From Geosmithia putterillii (taxonomy: Eukaryota > Ascomycota > Sordariomycetes > Hypocreales > Bionectriaceae), in contig FYEU01000316.1 of the NCBI GenBank assembly GCA_900188575.1, forward strand, positions 186,001 through 250,000: a stretch of 64,000 nucleotides of DNA, read 5' to 3'. Positions 44,803 through 54,923 of the stretch are shown here, in pieces. The notes beneath the pieces are model-generated. The model made no database searches. It was not told the DNA's origin and worked only from the letters and a program-made list of their open reading frames with translations. The translations under genes were made by a program, and so were the position numbers. How positions within the stretch are numbered: position 1 is the stretch's first letter; each line of letters starts with the position of its first letter.

Positions 44803-46083
44803 ATGGTTAACGCCCGGATACAAGAGGGAAAGGAGATATCCCGAATTGCCCATCAGTTGTCGACACTCCCTATCGAGGGGTTCTCAGTTACGCTCCAGGC
44901 AGTATCGTACGTCCTATGCATCCTGACTACCGTCCTAGTTGGACTGCGAGTCTACACTAGATGGAAGGTGGCAGGATTAGGGTGGGACGACATTTTTGCT
45001 GTGGCAGGCTATGTATGTCTTCCGGACCAACTACTTACCAAAACAGGAGACACTTGATGAAAGAGATGAAGGCTTCCAAGACTGACCTCGATGTTTTCGT
45101 ACAGGTCCCATTCTGCCCCGCGGTCGTCTTTCTCATTCTTGCGACATACTACGGCCTAGGAGCGCGCGACAGCCAGGTCCCCGATGGCCAACTCGTATAT
45201 CGCCAAGCTATTGTCAAGGAGTACATGTTCTACTTTGAGATGATATACTTTACTTCCTCGGTTCTCACGAAACTTGCCATGGCAATCATGATTATGCGAC
45301 TCAGCCCGGTAATAATATACCATCGCATCATCTGGGGTAACATGATTGTCCTGGCGATCAACAGTGTTGTTTGCATGGCCCTTATGTTTGCCAGTTGCGA
45401 TCCTATACCAGCGCTCTGGAACGAGAAGCTGTAAGTCCAAGTCTTCCAATCTACCAAAATCTCCGGGTTATCAAATACACGTATCTTACCATTAGCAGTG
45501 GCCATGATCGCATAAAGGATGGCTGGATCATAGTCAGTTACGCCGGCTCCATAGTGTTGGCCATGGTGGACTGGACCTGTGCCATAACCCCCTTTTTCAT
45601 CTTGAGAAGCCTCCAGATGCCCAAGAAGACAAAGATCTCGATACAGATCATTCTAGGGCTCGGTATTATCGGCAGCGCCGCAGGGCTAGTCCGTATGGGA
45701 TACTACCATACCTACAACGTTCACAAGTATCCAAAAGAATCTCTCTGTAAGATCCTCTCCCAATATCCCGGCAACAACATCCGTTTGGTTGAACTAATGT
45801 GTGCTTTGTTTTAGACAACTGGGGTCAAACGATTTTTTGGTCCCTCCTCGAAGCCGGCTTCAGCATCATAGCTTGCAGTTTGCCTACCCTCCGAAAAGTT
45901 TTCACACGATCCGTCTTCTCCAAGTCATCCAGTAGGCGGTCCGGAAGCCGCTCGGCGCTGGCGACGGGCGAAGACGGAGGGACCCAGCTCAGAGTGTTGC
46001 ATGTTCCACAGAAGGGGGATTTTCCGTGGAATCGACTAGATGATGAAGGGTCGAATGCTGGGACAGAACGCAGTGGGAAATAG
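44803..46083 (+). CDS. rhodopsin-like integral membrane protein (PTH11-type family without CFEM domain)
   Basis: Four exons (44803-45012, 45105-45430, 45499-45746, 45815-46083) encode about 350 aa with seven hydrophobic segments. Family features are LRVYTRWKVAGLGWDDIFAV in the first loop, KEYMFYFEMIYFTSSVLTKLAMAIMIMRL, CDPIPALWN, HDRIKDGWIIV and WTCAITPFFILRSLQMPKKTK. The C-terminal 90 residues are polar and Ser-rich. Such proteins are a very large fungal family of putative receptors or unassigned membrane proteins at the plasma membrane. The acceptor of exon 3 is a tandem TAGCAG, so one Ser may be included or skipped. Confidence 0.85.
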
Positions 46084-46643
46084 ATGCGATACTGGTGGCA
46101 TTTTCCGTGAAGGCGTGGTACACTCGCGGTGTCCGGATTAATCGTGTTGCCATCCACTTTCCCTATCTCTGGCGGCCTGTTCGTTGCACTTCCTTGTCTG
46201 GACTGGGATAGCTAGACCATGGCGATATGCGGCGGAAAGGGTTGATATGCGTATCCTAACGCAAGTGCAAGTTCAAGGTTATGCATTACTTATCGGAACA
46301 CAACTACGGTAAGATGCATCGGGGCTGAGGTAAGGATTGAGGGAGGCCTTCGACACGGAACTAATATTTGTTTTCATGGTATTTATAGCGATTAGATTCC
46401 TTTGGAGGAAGGTAGAATAGACCAGAATCATACACAGCAACGGCGACCACGGCAAGAGCAGCCCTCACGGAGGCGCTGGGGCTACGGTCTATTGCTGTGA
46501 TTACAACAGTATTATTAGGATCTATAGGATCATATAAGTAGTATGCGCTGTATGCAGGTAGAAAAACAATCGCAAGATTTTGAACAATGCTAGCCCAAAT
46601 GCGGAAATGCATATCTCAACGCCGACGCTGAAACAGGAAATTA
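46084..46643. other. convergent intergenic region
   Basis: About 560 bases between converging genes. A minus-strand open frame of 83 codons (46612-46361) contains two hydrophobic stretches but lies just after the neighbour's stop, so it may be only 3' UTR. Confidence 0.4.
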
Positions 46644-47637
46644 TTATGAAGCCTGACCGGAGGGAGTGTAGTACTCGCGAACAGTAGTACCGGCCGGCTG
46701 CTCGACGCCTTTGCCCTTCTCATTGATCTGGGGCGAGGGCATGGGAGCAGCCTGAGGGGCAGGCATGAAGTACTGGCCCTGCGGTTGCTGTTGCGGCTGT
46801 TGCTGTTGCTGGGGCTGTTGCTGCTCCATGGGGAAATAGTTGCCCTGGGGCACCGACTGCCAGCCGTTGTTGGGGGGTCCAAAGTATGCGGCGGGGTTGA
46901 TGAGCATAATGGGCCTGTTCCTGGCGCGGTTGTGTCTCGAGGTGTCCATGCAGGCGCGGACGAAGATGGCAAAGTAGATAACGGCGATGATGCATGTCAA
47001 GGCGGAAATGCCAACCCACATTGAACGCTTGCCACCCCAGACGTCGTGGCAATTCGTGTCCTCGTAGTAGCTGCCGTTGTACTCATAGTCGCAGCTCTCG
47101 CCGCCTGAAATGCCGACAACGACAGACTGCAGGGAGCCGACAATGGCTGCGGCTAGCCAGATGATGAGGGTGGCAGCCACCTGGCCGCCCGGGGGGACGC
47201 CCTTCTTAAACTTGTACACGGCCTGGATGATGAGCTCGAGGCCGCTCCAGAGTATGCACATGACGGGCTATGCTAAACATCAGTAACTGTTCTCCCGGAC
47301 AAAACTAGACATAAACGCATTTGGAGATTAGTAACTTACCACTGGGCACGCGATGGCGGCCAGGTAGGCATAATCCCCCGTAGACACAAACGACAGGCCC
47401 ATGCCCAAGACGCATATGCTCAAGACAAGACCGGCGGCGTGAAGTCCCAGCTTGGCCCACACCCATGCCTTGTTTTCCTCCACCCCCGGAGGCCCTGCGG
47501 GCTGCGGAAAAGGATACGGCTGCTGGAATGCGGCAGGGTTATACGCGTACTGGTTGTTGTAGCCGGCACCATACTGCTGGTAACTCTGGTAGGCAGTTTG
47601 CGGAGCTGCGGTAGGTGCTTGACCCGGGGGAGCTTGG

Positions 47638-47670
<33 letters not shown>

Positions 47671-47744
47671 GGAGCCTCGGAAGAGGGTTCCTGAGTAGAA
47701 CGCGCAGGTTCCTCCGTAGGCTGGTTCGCGTTGTCGGCTGCCAT
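46644..47744 (-). CDS. four-helix MARVEL-like membrane protein with Gln/Pro-rich tails
   Basis: Two exons on the minus strand (47744-47340 and 47267-46644) encode about 342 aa. The N-terminus holds an uninterrupted run of about ten Gln followed by a Pro/Ala/Tyr/Gln-rich stretch to residue 85. Four hydrophobic segments follow (about 97-115, 120-140 extended across the splice, 155-175 and 215-235), with a Cys- and Tyr-bearing loop between the third and fourth (GESCDYEYNG...TNCHDVWGG). The C-terminus is again Gln/Pro-rich (EQQQPQQQQQPQQQPQ). This matches fungal MARVEL-domain proteins of membrane apposition or vesicle traffic in layout; no specific function is known. Confidence 0.75.
47640..47673. 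repeat. CTG/CAG trinucleotide repeat within a coding exon
   Basis: About ten consecutive CTG triplets on the plus strand (CAG on the coding strand) encode the polyglutamine tract of the MARVEL-like protein. Confidence 0.9.
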
Positions 47745-48932
47745 GGTGCTGTGAGTGAACTGGTGGGGCGAAGTTCAATATCGATTCAGGCGACGGAGCT
47801 GTACAGACGGTTGGGTAGCTCAAACGAATGGCTGGGTTGAAGACGAAAAGCAACAAAAACAGCAACGAAACGAACAAGAATAACGAATGTTGTCGCCGAG
47901 AAGAATTGACGAGAATTTCCTCTTGATTTAAGAAAAACAACGTGAGGTCTTCGCCTCGGTTGTGGCGCCGACTCCTTTTAATTTTTATTTAATCCTGCAT
48001 GTAAGACGGGCCAACTGGCCATGCCAAGGCCCCCAAGGCTGGCGAGAAGAGGCCAAAGAGGCCTAGGCTCCCTGGCGCAGGGGCAAGAGAGAAAAATGCT
48101 CGTACCGTGTGGCATATGCGGTCTAGCCCCGGGGGCGGCGGCCGCTCCTCATTGGTGGGCCGTAGCGACGGCGGGCGGCTGTGATTCGATAGTAGTCGGC
48201 GATTTCCTCTTTTAGTTTACGTCCGTGGAGCGCGAAACAAGACGGTAAGGCTGCATTGTTCACCAGCCCCAGCTTGCTTCTGCCGAGCTTGCAAACAGCT
48301 CAGCCCCATTGTCCCATGTTGGTTTGCTGCTTCTTGCCTCGGTCATTGCCGTTTGCCATTTGGTCAGCAGCTCCATGGGTGGGCACTCTACCGTGTAATG
48401 GGCTATTAATACACACAACGTAGCATACTCCTATGCTTAAAGCCGACTGCCATCCTACCCAACCCCGTATTGTGAGTTGCCGTATTGTCGTATTCAAATC
48501 ACTAGTATGAGCCCCCGAGTCCTGGAATGATGGCGCTGCCGCCCCAGGAGTGATATTGATGCGAGCAAGTGCTGGCCAATGCCCCTTAGGGGCAAATACG
48601 ATGTTGGGTCGTTGGCTCTTATTCTACTGTACTGTACATGCGGAGTATTACCCCATGGCAATATGATGGAGTATACGGCACTTGGTCCATTGTGCATACT
48701 AATACTACTTGTACTAGCAAGCTAGCAAGTATTGTATTCAATGCATGGTGCTGCCAAGCTGCCTGTTCAGCTAGGGGCCAACATGATACATGCCCAGCGA
48801 TTCATATATGCGGCGATAGCTCATCTGGATCGGCATACGGAGTACAGTCAGACAGCCCACCCGCATTGACCAGGACAGTAAGTAAAGTAGGTATCAGTTG
48901 TCTAGTTTAATATTCCCGACGTAATAATGCTG
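47745..48932. other. intergenic region upstream of the MARVEL-like gene
   Basis: About 1.2 kb, promoter for the minus-strand gene on its left and 3' region for SEC11 on its right. One TACGGAGTA motif lies at 48836-48844. No gene is supported. Confidence 0.4.
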
Positions 48933-49649
48933 CTACTCTCTCTGTATCATGGCAAACAGACCCATAACGCCCAACATGACCGTCTTCAGCCACGGGTGCT
49001 CCGACAACAAGATGGTCACGTAGCCTACAAACGGAATAAAACCGACCACCGACCCAATAATGTCCTTGCGTACCAGGTAATCTTGTCCACGCGCGTATAG
49101 ATCGGTGTCATCGGCCACGTTGTTGTCGCCCTTTGTGAGAAGCTTGGCCTCATCCCTATTCGCGTCTGTTAGCTTGATTCCCTTCATTTGTCGTCGTCGA
49201 GCCAGCCGGGCGACGCATTCTACACGGGCATGCATTCGACCACTCATGTAACATACCCTGTACCAAACTTGCGGACAACGCGGTGGACAATGGGAATCTC
49301 CTTGTCCTTGATGTTATAGACGACGATTTCTCCCACGCCGGTCTCGTGCACCAGGTTGCGGTTCCAGAGGAACAAGAGGTCACCTCGCTGGAAGGCCGGC
49401 TCCATGGACCCGGATAGCACCACGACAATGGGCGACGGCGAGTCTGTGATGACCGAGAGACCCTTCCACATCTATAGGGCAGAGTTATGTCAGCTACAGT
49501 AACGCTAAAGTGCAGCATTATGGGGTCCAGGTCGATGAGCGAGGGCCCTTGAAGCAAGGGAGACGCACCATGAAGGCAGTGGAGAGGACCAGGGCAAAGT
49601 TGAGAAGCTGCCCGGCCGCCTGGCGCGGGTTTCGTAGACTCGAAAACAT
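48933..49649 (-). CDS. SEC11: signal peptidase complex catalytic subunit Sec11
   Basis: Three exons on the minus strand (49649-49569, 49471-49257, 49155-48933) encode 172 aa, the usual size. Ser49 in SGSMEPAF and His90 in PIVHRVV are the catalytic residues; Asp109 and Asp115 lie in TKGDNNVADD. One hydrophobic segment precedes the Ser (LLNFALVLSTAFMMW) and another lies near the C-terminus (GYVTILL...MLGVMGLF). Sec11 cuts signal peptides from proteins entering the ER and would process secreted products in this window such as DPP IV and GH105. All junctions hold frame; the third exon joins as GG|G. The first exon of only 27 codons is supported by NPRQAAGQLLNFALVLS, a family N-terminus. Confidence 0.97.
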
Positions 49650-50948
49650 GTCGGGTAGAAGTGGTGGGATCTATTAGACGACGAGAGGTGACCAGGCGGT
49701 GTCTTCGGCAAGGAAAAGGGCAGAATGGCGATTTTTTGGCCAGGTAGAGGCCGTGGTGATTGTTGCGAAAGGTGACGCGGTTCAGCGATTTGGACGAAAT
49801 GGACATGTGGCTCTCAGACGCACGGACCATGGACCCTTTCTGTGTGTGCAGCGGCGGTCCGGCGTACCTTCCCCCGCAGAGCTAATACAAGCTTCCATAG
49901 GACCATTACTCGTGCTACGACGACGTAATACGAGCCATAGAAAAGACACAAAGAAGACCATCTGGCTTCAATACCTTTTTTCTCGTCTCACATATCCAAA
50001 CTACGAAGTACTGGCATCTTACTCCCATCATATTTCCGAAGGGGACACATCATTCACGATGGGCGACCTCCCTCAAGAATTATCCAGATGCCCTCACCCG
50101 TGTGGCGCGCCACATATGGCAGCTTGCGCGCAGATCATTTTGTTTGTGTTTTCTCTGTCGCAAAGTGGCCGAGAAATCGCTAACCATATCGTATCACGCA
50201 CACGGTAGAATGCATGCCGTTACCAGACAAGGACCGGCGGGCCAAACAATCGCGCAGCCTCCCATGTGAGCATGCGCGAGCATGCCCTGGACTGGCTTGA
50301 TGAACAGGCATCGTGATATTCATGCCCAGAGATGCCCGACATGATGGAATACTTATCAAGGTAGCAGATGCCGTGGCTCATACTGGCCAGCGACTCATAT
50401 ATTCGGTAGCCACTTACAGGATACTTCCCATGACGACAAGACCTGGTATTGGTGGTGGTGCTTGGAAGTGAGGCGGAGTGGTGCAGGGAAGACCGGGGTC
50501 GGTGCAGGTAGGCGCCAGGATAATGCAGCCCGACCACTGAGAAAGCTGTTCAAGACCACCACCAACTCCGCCACCAATGCAGCAAATTCACGGCTGGCAA
50601 TACAAAAGGCACGCATGCCCCAGCGAGCCGTGAAACGGCTCCTCCTCTTTCTCTTCTCTCCATCCCCCGCCACACGCAAGCCACAAGGGTCGCAAAGCCA
50701 AACCACGAGGATATCCCACGGATCTGTATTTTCGCCTTCACTGTCGAGGATACATTCCCTGGTGTCGTCCCGTCGCCCGGGCCCTGTCAATCTTTTCTGT
50801 GCGTCGTTCACTCTTTTACCGCCTAACGAAACCCCACCCAACTCGTTCTCTCCTACGCTCTTTTCGTCGCTCTCTCAATCTCGCCTTGCCGCTCTTTCCT
50901 TCTGTTGTTGTGTTTAGGGGTCCACGGGAACCCACCCCACTAGCAGCC
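49650..50948. promoter_or_regulatory. divergent promoter region (SEC11 / BTB gene)
   Basis: About 1.3 kb between genes that point away from each other. The right part (50590-50948) is C/T-rich (CTCCTCTTTCTCTTCTCTCC) and probably forms the long leader of the BTB gene. No ORF is convincing. Confidence 0.4.
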
Positions 50949-51851
50949 ATGTTCAAGCGCTCGCATCGGTCGCGAGACCATTCCCAGAGTCGCATCGACA
51001 AGGCTTCCAGACTGAAGAAGCAAGGCCCCCAACGGGACCCCACGAAAGTGTCGAGACTGCAGAGGTCTCTTCAAGAGAAGGATGAGCTGTTCGCCGCCCA
51101 GGCGACCGGCGCGTCTAACGCCGCCCCCTCGCCCATCGTGACCCTCACGATCGGCCGCGAGGGCCGGCTCTTTGCAGCGCATGAAGACGTTCTGCGACAG
51201 TCGCCGTTTTTCGAAGCTGCTTGCCGCAACAACTTCTTCGATTCGCAGAGCAGGAGAATCTTTCTCCCCGATGAGGAACCCGAGATCTTCTCCGCCGTGC
51301 TCGAGTACCTGTACAAGGGTGACTATTGCCCGCGCCTGGTCCAATCCAAGCAGCAGCGCAACACCTGGGAGCTCGAGAACAACCCGTCAAACCCAGGCGG
51401 ACGGAGCCCTCGCCCGTCGCCAAACCCCGCCACCCCTGGAGGTGGCCATTCCGCAGGCGTCTCGCCCGATGCCGTTGTCTACTTGTCAAGCATCGGCGTC
51501 GAGATCCTCCGCGATACTGTCATCTACTGTGCCGCCGAGCGGTACGGTCTCGAGGAACTCAAGCGTCTGGCCCTGTGCAAGCAGGGGCTGCAGGCCGGCA
51601 TTGATGTCGGAACCATTCTGCGGTCCGCCCAGTACGCCTACGCCCACACGCCCGACTCGGACAGTCGCCTGCGTGCCCATTACCTCGCCCTGATCATCCG
51701 CTGCCGTAAGACCTTCAAGCGCAGCGGCACCATGCAGGCTGAGATGGAAGCTGGAGGCAGCAAGCTCTTTTTTGACCTGTTTGTCGCCATGTGCAACCAC
51801 CTTGACGACGTCATTGACGTGAGCAACGCGCGATCGCCAAAGACGGTCTAA
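50949..51851 (+). CDS. BTB/POZ-domain protein
   Basis: An intronless 300-aa protein. A basic N-terminus (HRSRDHSQSRIDKASRLKK) leads into the BTB fold: PIVTLTIGREGRLFAAHEDVLRQSPFFEAAC, then IFLPDEEPEIFSAVLEYLYKGDYCPRLV. A Pro/Gly-rich linker (about residues 140-175) interrupts the fold before VYCAAERYGLEELKRLAL. BTB domains mediate dimerisation or Cullin-3 adaptor contacts. Fungal proteins of this layout are abundant and uncharacterised. The first ATG of the coding-like region is 50949; open sequence upstream in the same frame looks like leader. Confidence 0.88.
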   Translation: MFKRSHRSRDHSQSRIDKASRLKKQGPQRDPTKVSRLQRSLQEKDELFAAQATGASNAAPSPIVTLTIGREGRLFAAHEDVLRQSPFFEAACRNNFFDSQSRRIFLPDEEPEIFSAVLEYLYKGDYCPRLVQSKQQRNTWELENNPSNPGGRSPRPSPNPATPGGGHSAGVSPDAVVYLSSIGVEILRDTVIYCAAERYGLEELKRLALCKQGLQAGIDVGTILRSAQYAYAHTPDSDSRLRAHYLALIIRCRKTFKRSGTMQAEMEAGGSKLFFDLFVAMCNHLDDVIDVSNARSPKTV

Positions 51852-53339
51852 GCGTCCTGGAACCATGGTTGCCTGGCAAAGGCAGCGTCTTTAACCCGGC
51901 TCCAACTTGTTTTTCCCCCAAATGGATTATGAAGCTGCAAGAATGAACAAGTTTTTTTGAGGACAAGGTGGTCCGGGACGAAAACTTCAAAAACCCTAAA
52001 AAAAAGAACGACACGACAGTATGATTCCTCGGTGTTTAGATCAAGGTCTGATTTCCTCAACGGCGTTGTTTGCTTTCCACGCTCGCACCTCATCAGATTG
52101 GCGCCTACCACGCGGGTGTGTTTTCCACCTTTCCACTCTCCCTTTCACAGAGGGCGTTGGCTGGCCGCGTTTCTGACGAGGCCTATGGGCTGAGAGTTTA
52201 GCACGCTGTACACGGAATCGTGTTACCTCTTTGCCCTGAAGATGCTCTACTGTTTTCTTCTTCTATTCTGGTGTTTTGTTTAACTCCCTATCTTCATTCT
52301 GCTTGTGTTTTTTTGCTTATGCTTTGTTACCGTTAGCGATGTCATTTTGGAACCATTTAAAGGGACAGGAGTTATTGCAGCCAGATTCGTTTTCCACCGA
52401 GGGCAATACCAGACTGATACCGCACAAGAAACAAGCGGACCCTCGATAATCTCGGCAACACTCTTTTGATTGCTCTTTTGGAGCGCTCTTCCTGAGGGGG
52501 AGTCATCTGAAGTGTCATCAGAGGTGGCCGCGGACGGGACCAAGGTGGAGTCATGGCCATCTACTGGATGGATTGGCCGTGAACTCATCCCCGCCCACCG
52601 GCATATTGTTTTCTCACCAGCTCATGGTCTCCCGACAGATTGGCAAACCCCACACCCAACTGGTCTCTCGTTGTACCTGTTGTACCTGCTATCTTTCTCT
52701 ACTCCCCTTTGTCATGTTATGATCATGATTTAGAGACAGTTGGGAATGTGCATGGGAATCACGAGCAGGAAGAACTGCGTGGTGAAGCGCAAGACGTCTA
52801 GCAAAAGCCTAGGCTTTCATTTTGATGCAATCTTGATGATTGCTAGCTAGACAGAACAGGGTCGCTAGTCGATCCTCCCTGGGATGTCCAATGTCGCCAG
52901 GGTTTGAGGTAATGACAAGACAAACCGAACCGCCTCAACAAGCCCCAATCCTGGATTGTGAACGCGCCCCGAATGCACCCTTGATCGTGTATACGTAATG
53001 TACCTACTTGCAGTGGGTGCCTCCACGGTAGCTACGTTTACAAGTCCCCGTGCACCTATATAGATCCGTTGTATTCGTAGTTATTTTAGAAGTACGTGGT
53101 ACGGAGTGGGTCTTTGTTGTGTATTTTTAAGGGGAGGAGGGATGAGATCAAGATAGTAGTAGTAGTAGAGTGGTAGCAACAGTAATACTACTAGTAGTAC
53201 TGATAGAGTCATTGTAGCCGATGACTCATGGTAGAGGTAAAAGAGTTATAGCAGAGTTGACACTGATCTCTTGCTGGAGATAGTCATTATAACAGTGTCC
53301 TGGAAGACCCCCAGCCTCGCAAGTAGATGACACAACCGG
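51852..53339. other. convergent intergenic region with microsatellite
   Basis: About 1.5 kb between converging stops. It holds the 3' UTR of the BTB gene (T-rich 52210-52320), a GTA/AGT microsatellite at 53153-53202 and a TACGGAGTG motif at 53099. No gene is supported. Confidence 0.45.
53153..53202. repeat. AGT/ACT trinucleotide microsatellite
   Basis: About six AGT units (TAGTAGTAGTAGTAG) lead into TACTACTAGTAGTAC, which can pair with itself as a short inverted repeat. Confidence 0.7.
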
Positions 53340-53995
53340 TTACTTTTGCAAGTCGACCTGGAAAGAGTGGAAAGTCGCTTCTAGCGGCCCCTTGACGTTC
53401 TTGTCTGGCCGTGCCACCAGAGCCCCAACCTCGACCTCCCACCCCTCGCCTGCATTATTGCCATAAACCCACGCAATTTCCCTCAAAGGCACTTTAGTTC
53501 CCTGGCCATCCACATAGTATACCCAGAGACCCAAGCCCACCTTCTCGAGGCGCAGAGTCACTGTGTCCTTTCCATGTTGAACAGGCTCCCTCACGCCCGG
53601 GTCTAGGGGCGCCACACTCCAGTCTGCCCAGTTGTCGCAGCAGACGACGGATAGCCGCGGCTGCTCGTCAAAGAACTCGACGCCTGCTTTGATCCATTTC
53701 CGAGCCCCGGATTTCACGTGGGTCAGATTGAGAACCACCCCGGCCTGGTCATACTGTACGACATATGTCGTGCTGAATGTGACCGACGCGGAGACGAGTT
53801 GAGCGAGCGGGGCCGTCGTGTGCGTACGGACCGGGGCTGTTTACTGTGTCAGTCGGAATTAAACGGGATGGAAGGAGGCAGGAAAGCAGGCAGCAGAGGC
53901 GAACCATTCTGGTCGTCAGTCGAAGGTGGCTTCTTCCAAAGGTCGGTGCCGGGATCAGCAGCCACAGTGAAGGGGTATGTAATGTCAGAAGCCAT
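53340..53995 (-). CDS. DUF1349-family protein (concanavalin-like fold)
   Basis: Two exons on the minus strand (53995-53905 and 53836-53340) encode about 195 aa. The beta-sandwich motifs of this family are present: FTVAADPGTDLWKKPP at the start, YVVQYDQAGVVL and WIKAGVEFFDEQPRLSVV, followed by DWSV and LRLEKVGLGLWVYY, and ending WEVEVGALVARPDKN. Homologues in yeasts and filamentous fungi carry the name regulation of enolase protein 1 but the biochemical role is unknown. No signal peptide is visible, so it is probably cytosolic. The first exon is short; its DLWKKPP motif and the clean G|CC junction support it. It diverges from BRF1. Confidence 0.88.
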
Positions 53996-54923
53996 GGCGG
54001 TCGTCACGGGTCAGTGATAAGATAACAGAGGCAGCGGTGTCACAGCGGTAGGCAGGCAGTGGCAGATCGAAGACAGTTCGTGGCACGGTTGAGGATCTGG
54101 GTATTCACCCGACGAACTGTACTGTTTAAGATGACCAATAAATACTTGCATCCATGAACGGATACAGAGCATTTGGAAGAAGTTGACGTGGCCGTGATCA
54201 TGTAATGTAATACGCTGTAAGCGGGGTGTGACTCGTCTTACGGCGTCACATCACGTGCCTCCGATGATTCAAAGAGGACCAATGCAACAGTGAGTGAAAA
54301 CTGTTCAATCGCCCTTGGCGCCGCCCATGCTGCCAATTAAGAAAAGGAAAACATTGGTAATTTCTGATAAAATCGAAGAACCCTTTGATCTAATAAAATC
54401 AAGCTAGAAAAACGTCAAAATTCCACGGCCTTCATCGTATTCGAACCTCGACCAGTTTGTTATTTCATGTGGTGGAACGTGACTAACCAATGTTTCTACG
54501 CGTTGGTCCACTTGACCACCAGACGCCAAGAAGGCACCCCACCGAGACTCGTGCACAAATTTCTCTGCCAGTATCAACTGCCCTCGCTCGAGGAACGGAA
54601 CCCACGGTCATCAACATACGTCTTACACATTCATCATTCACGCGACCTTAGATTCCGATTCCTGATATTGAGACGTCTGTATCCTTGCCAGACTTATTAT
54701 CTACCGGCCTTCCTTTCCCACAACCGCGACAAAGCCGTGTTTCGTACCCCGCTGAAAACGGTTACACGTGGGGCACTCAAATGAAAGCCGCTTCACTTGA
54801 TCAAGCAATCAATCACCCAACGACGCCGAGAAGTTCTTTCCTTTGCGGCCTGGGACACGGGTGATTCTATCCGTCGTCTACGCCTACCTCCTTTGAAATT
54901 CCGGCTCTCAGCACATTGCCAAT
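53996..54923. promoter_or_regulatory. divergent promoter region (DUF1349 / BRF1)
   Basis: About 930 bases between genes that point away from each other. It holds both promoters and no supportable ORF. A/T content rises at 54330-54420. Confidence 0.4.

Noticed and set aside
46361..46612. 83-codon minus-strand open frame with two hydrophobic stretches
   Set aside because: It begins within 35 bases of the MARVEL-like stop on the same strand, so it most likely lies in that gene's 3' UTR. Nothing supports independent translation.
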